64,000 nucleotides of DNA from Gadus chalcogrammus (taxonomy: Eukaryota; Chordata; Actinopteri; Gadiformes; Gadidae), in contig NC_079419.1 of the NCBI RefSeq assembly GCF_026213295.1, positions 19,454,241-19,518,240 on the forward strand. The letters are read 5' to 3'. Positions 1-23,100 of this stretch are shown piece by piece. The notes beneath the pieces were generated by a model. The model saw nothing but the letters and a program-made list of their open reading frames with translations. It was not told the DNA's origin and made no database searches. The translations under genes and the position numbers were made by a program. Within the stretch, counting starts at the first letter, position 1, and each line of letters opens with the position of its first letter.

Positions 1-8
1 GGGGAGGT

Positions 9-135
9 TCAGCAGTGTTGCCAGATTGAGCAGTTTTTCCTGCCAGATTGAGCTACTTTTGTAGGACGTTCAGGCAGTGTTGCCGGATTGGGCTGTTTTT
101 CCCACTCTATTGGGCTACTTTTAATCACGCACCGG
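9..135. repeat. Degenerate tandem pair of a ~65-bp unit
   Basis: The phrase ttcagcagtgttgccagatt recurs as ttcaggcagtgttgccggat about 60 bases later, each followed by gagcagtttttcc/gggctgtttttcc and then gagctactttt/gggctactttt. Looks like the end of a dispersed fish repeat; family not identified. Confidence 0.5.
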
Positions 136-152
136 CTCGCTATTCTCTTAAA

Positions 153-260
<108 letters not shown>

Positions 261-286
261 AGCAGTGCAATACATTTTACCTTTCA

Positions 287-921
287 GGCTACGTTCACAT
301 GATGACGGTCCGAACAGAAGACGCAAAAGTGGTGTCGCGTTTTTATTCTGCGTTCAGACAAACGTTTTCGGGAGGAAATCTGCGTGCATACGGTGACGCA
401 GAAGTGTGTGGAATTCGATTGGGTATGCATGCCAGGTGGCTAGTTGGTGCTGTGCTACACTATCACACAACACCGCCATGTCTGAGCGCATGCGTAGAAT
501 CTTCCTTCTTTTCTTACCCGCGCCGCGAAAACCAAAAAGATCCTTCTCTGTTCAGTAATACTATCTGTACCTATCCTGTACATTTTGTGGAAAGACTCCT
601 GTAAGTTTATTAGAGCTGCCAGTGCAGCTTGGAAGGTCTGACGCATGGAAATAATCCAACATGTTTGTTTATTTCCCTGTACTGGCGCATGTATGCGACG
701 TAAACGTGTACACGACATGAGCAGATCTGAGCAGAGTTTTGTGTCCTGGCAGTGTAGACGGAAACGCTACTGTGGAGCGTATTCAAGTTTTCCACTCTGG
801 AGGGTGGTTTCAGACTTTTGCGTTTTTAAGCCCCAAAAACGTGGTCACCGTCTAAACGAAAGGCACTTCCGATAAAATATTTAGTCGTTTTTACCCGTTA
901 GCGTCCTCGTTTAACGGGGCC
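287..921. mobile_element. Putative hAT-like non-autonomous element
   Basis: The left end ggctacgttcacatgatgac and the reverse complement of the right end (ggccccgttaaacgaggacg) resemble each other, and the right part (aaacgaaaggcacttccgat, then taacgggtaaa read in reverse) has the wording of a common fish repeat. No clear target duplication; no intact ORF. Confidence 0.4.
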
Positions 922-2559
922 GCAGATTCTTCAGTTCAGTTCAATTTAAATTTCTGCATTTTTAGCAATGCTTTGTGCTTTTCATTCAGCTGTCACTTTA
1001 TTTGTTTCCAACCATTTACATTTTCTTAAATGGTGTGCATGTTTACATTGTTTACTCCATTTAGACTTTTGAACTTTTGTTCAAATCCCTTCACTTGATT
1101 TAAGCCATTTAACGTTTCTTTATGTCTTAGTCTTTGTGGCTTTATTACAACATATCTCCAACCTCACTTTGTAGGCTTACTACTGCACTCACCCTATTTT
1201 CTGCAGGAAATTTTCTAGCTGACTAATATCATCATTAATGGGGGGATTGTTGATTTGTTGAACGAAGGGGATATCCCACCCGGAAATTGCGGCAAGCTTC
1301 TAACAAATTCCATTTGAAGAACTACAAATCGTGCTAACAGGGAATTAGGATAGAACTGGTCTATGCACCATTTACATCATTACACATTAATATCAGAAGT
1401 ATTGGCCTCGATTACATCGTAGATACTTTTAGAAGACTATATATACGCAATATAGTATTTAACAATTATTCGCCAAACAATTAATATGAATTAATTAATA
1501 AACAAATAATTATTTTGGGATATACTACACGTGAATGCTCCAAATATCCCGAGATAGTGAACCAATCAAATTGCACCATCTTAGGAGGTTCACTTGTAGC
1601 ATATACTATACTTAGTTATTTCACACGAACTTCCTCCGCTCTTAACCGCCTTCCTCTGGCTTCCACCATGTGGGCAGCTCTCGTAAGCATTGCCCCCACC
1701 ACACAGATCACGTCAGAGTAAAAGGAAATGCTTTGATCCGTCGTGGCAGTGTCTCGGCGGGTCCCTTCCTGCCAGTGAATTGAGCGGTGCCTCTGGTGTG
1801 CTGTGTCTGGCACCGTGGGAACAGGCCTCAGGGATGTCGGTATCTTTTCACCGCCGCCCCCAAGTTGCCCCCGACACCACGTTCAAAAGCTGACCGGGAA
1901 CCGCCTCCTCTGGATGGGAGAACGCCCTCGGACAATGCTAGGTGGCACACGCACACTGGATCCATTGCCGTCAGTATTGTGTCGTTGTGACGGCCAGCAA
2001 GATGCACTTCTGGAAGAGGTCTGGCTGGCCTTGAGAGCCAGACTGCTGTGAGCTCGCCCTGGGATGCACCATGCTTGTTGCCAAGGCATCCAAATCTCAT
2101 TAGCATGTCGAGATGCGATCAACAGAATGCGCTTAATCGTTTGCCTGATACCCAGTATTAAGGCAGAAGCCCATGATGGGTTATTGAGCAACGGATAACC
2201 TATGCAGATACATCGCATTTTGATGCCAGGTGTAGAGAAGATCTTGGTCTGGATCTCCCCTGTAATTGTTGTGGTTGCCGGAAGCCTAGTGCAGACGGTA
2301 GGTTTTCCCTTTGTGTGCATGAGTCCCGCCCTGTCCCAGGGTTATTCTGGGACTCTGGGCATTGCCACCGGTCTGCATTGTTGGACCCGGGTCATCTCAG
2401 AGGAGCACTTCCTAAAGAAATTGCGTTGTAAAAAAGTTATGCTACACTGTGCCGCCAAGATCAGGGGATTTCCCTCCTTCCAGCTAGCCTGTGTGCGGGC
2501 TCCCTCTTGTCTTCTATCTCCGTCGTGATAATCCTTTTATTACTCACACGGTTTCCAAT

Positions 2560-2614
2560 CTCTCTCTCTTGCTCCCTCCCCTACCCTGTCTGTCTGTCTG
2601 TCTCTGTCTCTGTC

Positions 2615-2645
<31 letters not shown>

Positions 2646-2788
2646 GTCTCTCTCTGTCTCGCTCTGTCTCTCTCTGTCTCTCTCTGTCTCTCTCTCTCTC
2701 TCTGTCTCTCTGTCTCTCTCGCTCTCGCTCTCGCTCTCGCTCTCGCTCTCGCTCTCTCTCTCTCTCTGTGTGTGTGTCTCTCTCTCCC
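2560..2788. repeat. CT-rich compound simple repeat (CTCTGT / CTCTCG / TGTG)
   Basis: Interrupted (TCTG)n, (TC)n, (TCTCGC)n and a short (TG)n. It ends 10 bases before the kdm4a acceptor and supplies its polypyrimidine tract. It also opens long Arg/Glu- or Leu/Ser-rich reading frames on both strands that are artefacts. Confidence 0.95.
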
Positions 2789-2798
2789 CTCCTGGCAG

Positions 2799-12753
<9,955 letters not shown>

Positions 12754-13060
12754 CTCTGGACAGACAGGAGCCGGTCCCAGGGCTCCGGCGCGGGGCCTGC
12801 AGAGTGAAGAGGGCCCGACCTCCGAGCCTGACCTCCGAGCCCCCTGCCTCGTCCTTCTCCCCGCGGAGCGAGGCTTCCACAGTCCTTAGGGCTAATTATT
12901 TATAAACTACGGCTGGGACTTTCAGTGACATTTCTGTGTGTGTGTGTGTGTGTGTTCACACCAGTTTACACCAGTTTCTCTCAAACCTTATTTTAGGTTT
13001 TGTTTATTCTGTAGGGATCTCATTTTTTTGAAGGAAATAAATGGTGACATGATAGAAAAA
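12754..13060 (+). other. kdm4a: kdm4a 3' UTR (likely extent)
   Basis: Follows the TAG stop. Contains a short (TG)n at about 12936-12954 and a canonical AATAAA at 13036-13041, so cleavage is expected near 13055-13065. Further AATAAA copies at 13214-13219 and 13789-13794 could serve longer transcripts. The exact 3' end is inferred. Confidence 0.6.
13036..13041 (+). terminator. Polyadenylation signal AATAAA (kdm4a)
   Basis: First canonical hexamer after the kdm4a stop codon, about 285 bases downstream, followed by a T-rich stretch (ttatttgttaatttt) suitable as downstream element. Confidence 0.6.
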
Positions 13061-14689
13061 TATCTTTATTTGTTAATTTTACAAACCAGACTTCATACAC
13101 TGTAAAAAAATAAAATCAATTACATTTGTTTGGTTACAATATTGGAAATAATCTTTGGTCGACATGGCGGATTTTATGTATAGGCCTATTTCAGTGTATT
13201 GAAAAATCCACTCAATAAAAGTCAATGCATCTAGATCTGTGGAAATATTAAACAGAGGGACCCCAAACAAAATGGAAAATCCTGTAGGAATAAGTTATAA
13301 CAGTTAGGCAGTCTTTTTACCTCCCAGGTTTACAGTATAGGAATTAATGAATGAACTACAACCAATATGCAGACTTTGTTGTGTGTGGTTTAACTGTGAT
13401 GACCAAGCTAAATAGACTAGGTTAAGGAGACATGCCTAAAGTCTTATCAGGCCATTTCATATTTATCAACGATGGAATGTATGGTTTCACATTTTGACTG
13501 TTTTACCTTATTTATGATTGCTAGGTTGAGTTTGAGAACTCCTATTTTTTTACAAAAGCTTTGCTGGGCATTAAGTGCTAGAAATCTCAGATCTTTATTT
13601 ATTTTCTGTGGTTGGGTCAGTATTTAAAATTCCTCTGGACTTAAATGTGCTCTAATACTGTTTTGGGGGGACTGGGTGGTATCCAAGCACTTAGTTCAAC
13701 GGAAAGCACTTCTACCGTAACCCTTATCCCTATTGACCTAACAATGTTTTTTGGCCATTGTCTTTTATCAATTTCAGGTTCATAATGGAATAAATAGATT
13801 GCTTTAAGTGTTTTTGTTTTACTGGATAACGCGTCCCTGAAGGCCGATGATTAAGCCTCGTTAATAGTTAAATTGCGACTTGTTTATTAAATGCGTTATT
13901 AAAAAATGAATAATGCGGAGAGGCCCACATTTGAAATTGATCATTTGTCCACAACTGCTGGTGCTTTGTTTCAATCTGCTGTACCATTCTGTACACATTT
14001 TGTAAACTTAACCACTTGAGTAAAGTTTGGACAAAAACGGATGAGCCTTTGTGTCTGAGAGTAAATCGATTTAAGATGCATCTGCCAACATAAGAGCTTG
14101 GTACTAGTGGTAGGAGTGGAATGCTTCCAGCGTTCAAGTTCGGACATCATGTTGATGCCTACCTTTCTGCTGAACTGTTCACTTAAATTCCATCTTCTCT
14201 TCATGGCCTTAGGGACCTGCATGATGAAACTATGCCGGGTGCTATTGAGTATTTAGTACAAACATGACTCCTGGCCCCTTGGCATTGCACCAACATCTCG
14301 TATAGGAGATGGGTGTGGTTGACGGTTTTGTCAGCTGGGGAAAAATGCTTTGTCTGCTTTCGGTAATACGCTTCTATATTTGTCGGCATAGTGTTATTAA
14401 GTTGTGTAATTGATCAGTTGGGTTATGTAGTAACACTAACAGCACATCAGGGTTTATTTTTGTTTTATTTTTTTATCAGCAATTCCATTTCCAAGAATCC
14501 TTGAAAAGTGGTGTTAACCACTACTTGCCCGAGAGTGTTGTATTGCATACAATACAAACTATAGGAAAGGTATGTGAATAGCACCAAGTCGTCCTTTGGC
14601 TGTTGAGATTGGTATTCATCATTGCAGACCAAGATTAGATTATCTTGCATAACTTTTACATTAAGTCATTTCAAAAATGCTTTCATGAT

Positions 14690-14882
14690 CTAGCTCCTTC
14701 GTAGCTCTGGATCTAGCTCCTAAGTAGATCCTGATCTCCTTTAGTAGCACCTGATCTCCTTAGTAGCTCCTGATCTAACTCCTTCGTAGCTCTTGATCTA
14801 ACTCCTTCGTAGCTGTTGATGTAGCTCCTTAGTAGCTCCTGATCCAGCTCCTGATCTCCTTAGGAGCTCCTGATCTAGCTCC
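14690..14882. repeat. Degenerate short tandem repeat (TAGCTCCTGATCT words)
   Basis: About 8-9 irregular copies of gatct(a/c)(g/a)ctcctt(c/a)gtagctc(c/t)t over 190 bp, unit roughly 20-25 bp with indels. Confidence 0.75.
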
Positions 14883-15957
14883 TCCACATACAGTTAATTG
14901 GTTCCTAATGCTCATGATTTTAATGTGATGTTGCTGTGGCCCGAAGCATCCCTGGTGGGTGAGCAGCATATCCACAGAAGCTGCTCCACACCAAGGTTAC
15001 CAAAATAGATCTATTGATTAACAGCCCTTATATCTATCGGATATCCTTGACTATATAATAATATATGCTATATATTAGTATAGTAGCGCGGCAGTTCCCG
15101 GGGCTGGAGTGCTGGCCGGATGTGTAGTCCTCTAAGGCCAAATAACATCTTTGCAAGTGTCCTTTTTCTCTCTCTCTCGCTCTCGCTCTCTCTCATATAC
15201 AAGGGAGTGACATGGAGCAACCTGTCTCACACATAAAACAGCTGGCAGATAAATGGCTCTCTTCCAGTCTCAATGTTCAAAAGAGTAGCTGTGTGCACAT
15301 CCCACCTTCTGGCCAGAGCGCTGCGTCTCGCCACGCAGCACTCTACCTGAAAGCCCTTTCTGACAGAAAGCCGACTCAAGTCAGGTGACATGGTAGAAAG
15401 TGCCACAAAGTACATGTCAGGAGGGATTGGTGGTGGATGAACGGGTCAAACACGGGACATTCACCTAGGACCAGGGTTCATGACCTGTATTAGATTTCAG
15501 ACTTAGTGGACTTATTATTTTCAAAGGGTGGTGGGCCATAAAACGACTTGGTAGGGCAGCTCAACTACCAGGTTGGGTTTAGGCAACATTTTACTTGGTT
15601 AGGGTTAGGTCGAATGCCCTTACTAGTGAGCCCTAATGGCCTATTTCTCCCATGTAAAGATCCAGCAGTCTTCCCTGTCCACCGTGGATCGTTTCAACAT
15701 CTGTTGACAGACTGGCCTTGGACCATCCAGCCCTGTTTGCCTTTGTACTGTTGTACTGCTGTCACCTGTGGAGGGAGGAGGGAGGAGGGGCTGGGAATCA
15801 GGAAGTCCAGTTCAACAACAAAATGGGCGAGCACATTTTGTTATACATATATATATTTGTGATATAACAGCAAAAACTTTCTGTATGTAGATATGCTGTC
15901 TTGACTGTTATTTTGGTGTGTCATGTTGCTCAGTTCTGCTTTATCTCCATCTAGCTC

Positions 15958-15960
<3 letters not shown>

Positions 15961-16036
<76 letters not shown>

Positions 16037-16055
16037 CCTCCCTCCCTCCCTCCCT
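15961..16055. repeat. (CT)n microsatellite with (CCCT)n tail
   Basis: About 37 CT units (15961-16034), then ccctccctccctccctcc. Confidence 0.98.
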
Positions 16056-16167
16056 CCACACCATCTCACCTCCTCGTAACCTGTTGTTGTTCGCTCGTAT
16101 CTGTGGTGCAGCAGCTGTGCTTCCCTAAAGTTCTCTATGTTTATCTTGTATTTGGGTTGTGTTATGA

Positions 16168-16204
16168 CACACACACACACACTCACACACAAACGCACAC
16201 ACAA
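16168..16204. repeat. Short interrupted (CA)n
   Basis: acacacacac with single-base interruptions. Confidence 0.9.
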
Positions 16205-17886
16205 ACTTGACATAAACACTCATGGTTCTTTGTGATGCACGTTTTGATTTTGCATGCAGTTTACGGAAATATTTTCCCAACAATAATAAGCAACATTCAA
16301 GGAAACACAATAGAAGACTTTGTTGTGAAGGAGTACCAAAAGTAAAGAAAGAAGTTTCCCTCTAGTCTAGAGTCTTGCTCTTCTGTGTCGTGTGATAGCC
16401 ATTCAGGGACCAATCAGGTGAAGGTCATTTTACATTGGATTTCAATGGAACCCATGAATTGACAGATGTCTTTGTTACAGGGGTTGAGTTACAGCGATGG
16501 AAAACACTGATCTCTTCAGCACGGACATGGGATTAACCTCCTCAAGTTATGCAGTGTTGGACCTTCGATTCATCTCAAGTAGAATTAGAGCCGTATAGAG
16601 AAATGTGTTTTTTCCAAGCCTATTTTCAGTTAAATTGAAAAATGTGAGTGTCATTAACATCGAATGTAACATAAACATCAAAATGCAACATTTCTGAAAA
16701 AACGGAAACACCAAGAGAGCCAAGGATATTTGAAGCTCATTTTTATCTGATATGACTGGTATGTATTTCTTGTCTTTTCAAATGCTAGCCTAATCATCTC
16801 TCTTTCACCTTCCTAGCTGCCACTCAAGTAACATGGATAATATTCTATCGTCTGACAGTTGCTCAGTTCCTCGTGTAAATATCATTCAATGCTTCGCTGT
16901 TATCACTGTAAAGAAAGTATTGCGAAGTCAAACACAATGTCACATGAAATGATCAGTGAGAACACCATTGATTGACCCGCGCACAAGCCAGTATTACATT
17001 TGTGTTTGTGTGTGCGGTCGAGTGACAAATAAAGCAAATATGCTAGTGAGCCTGACACTATTAACTAGGCGTATTACATTGTGCAATAGCAAGATTAGCA
17101 GACTTTGACAGGAAATTAGATAGCAGTGAGCAGTCATGCATACAAAAAATAAGGGCTTGGATGGAAAATATCAGCACAAGGGATGAACGAAAACGTAAAA
17201 AGTATGTCCAAGGGTGGACCCAGTAACAGCATGCATCCATGCTGTGCCTGGGTGAGCCCTATGTACCCCCATCCAGGGCTCTCCGAGATCCTCAGATCAC
17301 CAGAAATCCTTGCGGCCAGCCAATCCACGCAGGGCTACCGGTACGACTGGATTCCCCTCTTCCTCTGTGGACTGACTTCGCCTTTGCCTTCGCCTGGCTG
17401 TAATTCAATGAAGACCTTAACTTGATTGAACTACAACAAGATCCCTGGACTGGAGCTAACGTTTCCACTGAATTATGCATGACCAGAGAGCGGACACGTA
17501 GAAAAGGACTCCTTGATATGTTTTCGCAGTCAATTAACTGAGCTAATGATAAGGCTTCAGACTATTTGACTAACTGTTTATTAAAAGATTACACAATGCC
17601 CCTTCAGGTAAACCCAAAATTGACAAACCTTATCCAAATGCATGATCTTAGTTGTGTGCTGGTTGTCTTTGCAAGCCCCTTAGTCAGGTACATTAACCTC
17701 ACATTAGACTCAATCTCCAAACAGCAACATCCCGAGGTGCTGCTGTTCCAGAGCTGCATGCTGCTACATGTCTTGCCGCTGGTTCTCTCCCTAACTCAAG
17801 CCTGTGCCGATGAAGGCTGAGTAGTCTTCTGGCAGCTACCGCTATGCTCCAACCCTGTCACGATAAGGCCCCTACTAAATGAGCCT

Positions 17887-17888
<2 letters not shown>

Positions 17889-17960
<72 letters not shown>
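17889..17960. repeat. (GT)n microsatellite
   Basis: 36 GT units followed by gcgcg. Confidence 0.99.
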
Positions 17961-17965
<5 letters not shown>

Positions 17966-20120
17966 TTTGAGGTGCGGAGCACTTTTGTCGATATGTTGTG
18001 TCCCATTCGTAGATTACCGGTCTGAGATAAATAAGGGTCAGAGGGAGTGAATTGAGCGTATGGTTTGTTGCTGTGCTTCCTGCAATGCACCACACCAGAT
18101 CCAAGAAACCATATCTTAACTCACCATACTATCCTTTCATACACCAAACATTGGCTTAGCACACCACACCATATTAAGACTGCACTCTCCCAAAGGCCTC
18201 TCTTTGGCATTCCATTGGTCACACAGTTGTATGATAGTTTCACGTTTCTTGAAGAGCATTCAGCAAACAGCCTTTGACTGTTCTTCTCTTTTGCATAATG
18301 CTTGCTTTTGGTTGTAATTTGCATCTCCCCTGCTATCTTTCACTGTTCTCTGTGTCTGTTAGCTGCTCATGAGAGGGCAGCACACCACGGAGGGTCACCC
18401 TAAGCCTATGGGTTCCCCTAAGGCCCTGGTCACATGATGAATCAAGCTCATAATCGTCTGAGAAATCTGGGACCACCAGCATGCAATCTTTCCACATCCC
18501 TCTCTCTCGCTGGGATCTTTTCTATGCCACCATAATTTTGTTCAATGGATTAATTAAACTGAGGGTAGGCATTTTATTAAGAAGCAATTTTGTCTTATTT
18601 GTTGAAATTCTCTTAACATCGTGACTACAATAAATAAAACAAATATTCACACAAAGAAAATAAACATTTTGTTTGGCCAGAATTAAATAATTGGCTGCGC
18701 ACACTCTGCTAGTCCACTCATCGTGCATGACAGGGGTCTTCCAGAAGGCTAAGCAATCCTATTGCTAAAGCTAGCGAGCTAGTCATGTGTTTTTGGGGAG
18801 TAGCTTTTGAAGGATGCCTGAAGGGAGGGAAGGGGTGTTTTTGGTTTGAAACTTTCAAAACACATTAGCCTAAGGTGCAGAACATGAATGCAAGTATTTG
18901 ATCAGTGTGAAAGATTATCACACCATGTCATGAAAAACTAAATTTTATGTAGTTTCCAGAAAACTTAACATTAAGTAAGCACGTACTTGAATAGAAATAT
19001 ACAAAACGCTGGAAGATGTTTCAATTAACCAAATATTTGTGTATTGATCAGCTTAATTTTTTTTTTTCCATGTAATCTCAATCAGTTTTTTGTATTTATA
19101 GAAAAACAAAAAGGTTGTTTATTTTTCGACATATAGATAATAGGAACATTATTTTTGGAATGCGCCCTGTTAATTATTAAGCAATGTGTCGGGTACATTA
19201 GAAAGCCCTCATGACAGCTGACCCTTGCCTTGCACACAGTTCAGTGCCCTGCTACTCTTCATGGTCCAGGCTTCATTTCTTTTCTTTATGAACTTCATGA
19301 AGAGTGTCCTTAACATTTTAAAAGGCTGAGAAAGGGAAGTGACTCTGACTACTTCACAAGGTAATATTTGTTATAAATATGATGGATGTTAGACACATTC
19401 AATGACTTATGATGATATTGGTGTAAAAAACATTTTTTATGTCGACCCTCCTCATACATTTTTTCTTTTTTAATCCATTGCTTACTGTTCGCTAGTGACA
19501 TTTGGTTTCATTCTATATGAAAGAAAAAATAAATCCATGTGCATACATTGGCTGTCCTCAGTGAGATTAATTTAAATATGATCTTGAAAAAAACGGAATT
19601 CTATTTATTCTATACAGATGCTGAAAAGATTTTTTTAAGATAACACACGAGTTGATTATATTTGATTGATCCTTAATACATCCTTCTGATGTATTAATCC
19701 CTTTTTACTACTACTAGAGTTTCCGTGCACTCGTTGCGCTCACTCAACCTCTAGTTGTAATTAAACCTATAGCAATAATGTGGAATCCCCAGTAGATAAT
19801 GTGACAAATTTCTGAGTGAGTAATATAATAACATTTTGCCAATAATGAAACGCATAACATTTTGGTTCAGCTATTACGTAATGAAGCAAGCATAATAATT
19901 TCCTCCTTACGTTATGAAGCAAGCACAATCATTTTATACTTATAAGCCAGTTTCACACATTTTGCCGCATTTGTATATCAGGAGATACTACCCTGAGGGT
20001 GATTCACACTTCATGCTTTATGTGCGGACATCGATGTAGTTTAGACATCAGTAGAATCAACGGGGGGTTTAGGGGGGTGTGCTGGCAAGGGGCGAGATAT
20101 TTTGATTTGACCATAGACAA

Positions 20121-20345
20121 AATGGAGGCAGAATGGGCCGAACTAATCGCGATCATCTTAAATGTCGCTAAAATTATGCATGCATCGTATATTCCGTTGC
20201 ATCAACCAAATCCGAAGCATCGATCGATGAAAGAATGGAGCATGAGTTAGGGACAAACAGAATAAACGACGAAGAAGAAATGCGTCAAGAACGACTGCGT
20301 TACTGGAGAAAGAGAGCGTATTATTTTGCTTCATTTCGCATATAA
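20121..20345 (+). pseudogene. Possible broken ORF of a DNA transposon, family not identified
   Basis: ATG at 20121 opens MEAEWAELIAIILNVAKIMH and so on to 20250; in another frame, from about 20217, there is a further open run ERMEHELGTNRINDEEEMRQ then ERLRYWRKRAYYFASFRI to a TAA. The charged, Arg/Glu-rich second part after a hydrophobic start is reminiscent of transposon-associated proteins (for example Harbinger-type), but I see no diagnostic motif. May be chance. Confidence 0.2.
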
Positions 20346-21274
20346 CTAACACTTGGACAAATGTAGTTGATTTCTGTTTTTAACTGAGAAAACAGGGAGT
20401 GGAACGACGGGAGCCTATAATGTTCAGCTGACATTTTTGGTACACGTACAGCTGTGAACTCATTTATTGTTATTTATTGCATGAAGTGTACTTTTAGGAT
20501 TATATAAGACCTTTTAGCGTTCACCACAAATTACTCTTAAAAGCAGTGCCAACATTTAAATATTTTTTAACCATTCAGCAAACAAAAGGCAACAGGCTGA
20601 TTATCATTTAGGGGGGTACTCAATGACATGCAGAAGCGTCATCAACCAGCCCATTGAAGTGGTGTGAGAAATACAGACTTTCTACTCCTCATACACATAT
20701 AAGGTAATTTACATTTACGGAGAAAATACTAGCTTAGGGGTAGTATTATTCAGGAGATTTTCACAGTACAAATGTCAGGATATGTTGTTCACACATACGG
20801 CCCATCAGGACAATATCAGGACCTACACGTGTGTCTGAAAGCAGCTAGTGTGTGAGCATTTGATGACATTGAAATTTGTAAATGTATGGGTAACAGGAGT
20901 AATTGTTCAATGGTAAGTGTTGTATACTCTGCATGCAAATCATTAAATAGATTTTACTGTTATTCAGGGCTCAAAAGTACATTGACATTTTAAAATGCAT
21001 GGCAACTACTATTGGTTAGTTGAAAATAATAATCATCATTGAAATTAAACATCTCTTCAAGTGTCCTGGCCAAGACAGGCAGCAGTAGCCTACAATCACA
21101 CGCATACAGAGAAAACAAAGAGCAACAAAGTGTAAAGACATTTAGGGAGGCTCAAGGAGGAGAGTAATATTACATTTGAGCAACAAAGTGTAGACTTGTG
21201 GTGGACTCTATAGACATAATTCACCATACTGTGTTATTGACATGTTTTCGTTGTGTTCTAGGGACGCTGTCTCT

Positions 21275-21380
21275 TTAAGATCACGTGACATGTGTGTTTA
21301 TATGCCGGTCGGCGCAATGTTTGAATTTAAAGGTTTTTATGTGACAAAACGAATGACCTGCCGTTGCTTGTCGAGGTGAG
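21275..21380 (+). promoter_or_regulatory. Promoter-like segment with a palindromic E-box
   Basis: ctctttaagatcacgtgaca contains TCACGTGA, a USF/TFE-type E-box palindrome. Downstream gccggtcggcgcaatg and a potential splice donor tcgag/gtgaga near 21375 could make a first noncoding exon for st3gal3. Position and strand fit, but there is no direct evidence. Confidence 0.25.
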
Positions 21381-22230
21381 AAATTGTCTGTTCACTTCTT
21401 ATATTGCAATTTCTAGAGTCTATAGACAGAACGTCTTATCTGGGAGTGTAAAAACACACAGACACACACACCACAGCCACACAGCAGTTGAGAAGGGAGA
21501 CATTTATAGCCATAGGTAACACCTGAGCGAAAATCTTCCCCAAGCGTCCTGACACAGTGCACGTCATACTGTGACCACCCTGTGTATTTGTGGGTGCGTC
21601 AATCAAATGCATCCCATTTGGATTTTAAAAAAGTTCCTAACTTCCATGAAAGAAAGTTTCAGCCTTTGAAAATGACCTGAAGGGGCCAAAATAGTGGATC
21701 AGCAGTGGGTTTATCCAAGTTAACAAACCCCAAAAGGGTTTGTCTCTTGGCCCTGCCGTCCTCAGTGAGGGTTTCAGTGCGCAATAATATAAACAGTAGA
21801 ACCGCCTGATGCCGCAGTTTCAATTCCATTCAAAAAGCTTTATGGCACGACTATTGTTGTTAACAGTATTACCAATGCATTATTTATCTTTATTTTTTGC
21901 ACCTGATGGAAATATGTTGTCTTTCCCTACGAGATTTTTTTACATTTTTTTACATTAGTAGTCAAGGAGGGGCCCTATTGTTGTTAAGGCGGCCACCTTA
22001 ACCATACAGTGCTGGGGGAAACACTGCTTTCAGTTAGGGGCGGCTGGTAGTTTGGCAGTGGCAGAAGTTGGGACTCGGAGGTTAACCAGTGTTAACAGTG
22101 AAAACGCCTGTGTACCTTTCCAATCCAATAAGTCAGTTGTAGCATCGCTTTGCATTACATTTATATTGGGATGCAGAGTGTATGTAATTTGCAATAATGT
22201 GCGTCTTAGCCTCATGTGGGTCAGTTATTC

Positions 22231-22257
22231 AGGGCTCCCTCCTCGGAGGGAAGCCCT
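22231..22257. repeat. Short inverted repeat (hairpin)
   Basis: agggctccctcc / ggagggaagccct with a 2-3 base loop and one bulge. Confidence 0.6.
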
Positions 22258-23100
22258 TGACCATAACAAAGGAAATAGTGTTTGGAACCCATGTGAGAGA
22301 CCAAAATAGTTTAAAACATTTCCAAACTATTTAGGCTATTGTTCAGTTATCTGACTAAAGAAATAGTTTCAGGTGAACTGCGCAGAAAATTTTGTTTCGG
22401 TGTTTGTGTGTGTGTAATGTGCATTTATCTCCTTAATTCTTACACAGTGGACAACAGTGGAAGAGCCTATTGTATTCCCGGCCTGAATCAATATTGATGA
22501 ATCTGTATGCTATGTTACCAGAGTCGCCAGTGTCAAATGGAACATACTCGCCCCCTTCCCTTCCCCTGCCTTAACCACGCACCCTAATGCCCTCCAGCTT
22601 TGGCTCTCGGCCAAACTGCTTATGTATAATATTAACGAGGTGGGAATGCACAGGATACGATTCAGGCTAGGAAATCGAATCAACCAGGCAATCTGAGCAT
22701 GTGAGAAGTACAGGTGCCATTGAGCTGCTGTTGTAACATAAGCTGGTGTCATCAGTCAGAAAGACACACAAAAACCTGGCCCAGAGCATGGGGCCAGTGT
22801 TGAGGAGATACTGTTAACACGGTTACCTTTTTTAGGGCGTCTTCTTGACTGCCGTTAGAACTCGGACACTGTTGGAGATGGATGGGTAAATTGATTACAT
22901 GAGTGCTATATAATGTAACTATACACATAATACGCTTAATATATAATATAAATGTATAATTTGTCTGATCTTTTTTTGTACAATAGGCTATATATCATAT
23001 TTCATTATGAGTCACTATTCACAAATATCTTAAATGTTTTACATTTTTGATATTTCAAGTATATCAGGCTTTTAAAGCAATTTAGTCTTTTAAAGCGAAG

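Larger units (their letters stand above)
13061..23100. other. Intergenic region between kdm4a and st3gal3
   Basis: About 10 kb without a convincing coding exon on either strand. Contains simple repeats (14690-14882, 15961-16055, 17889-17960), a possible broken transposon ORF near 20120-20345, and a promoter-like segment near 21270-21380. Other reading frames are short, unconserved-looking and lack splice context. Confidence 0.6.
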
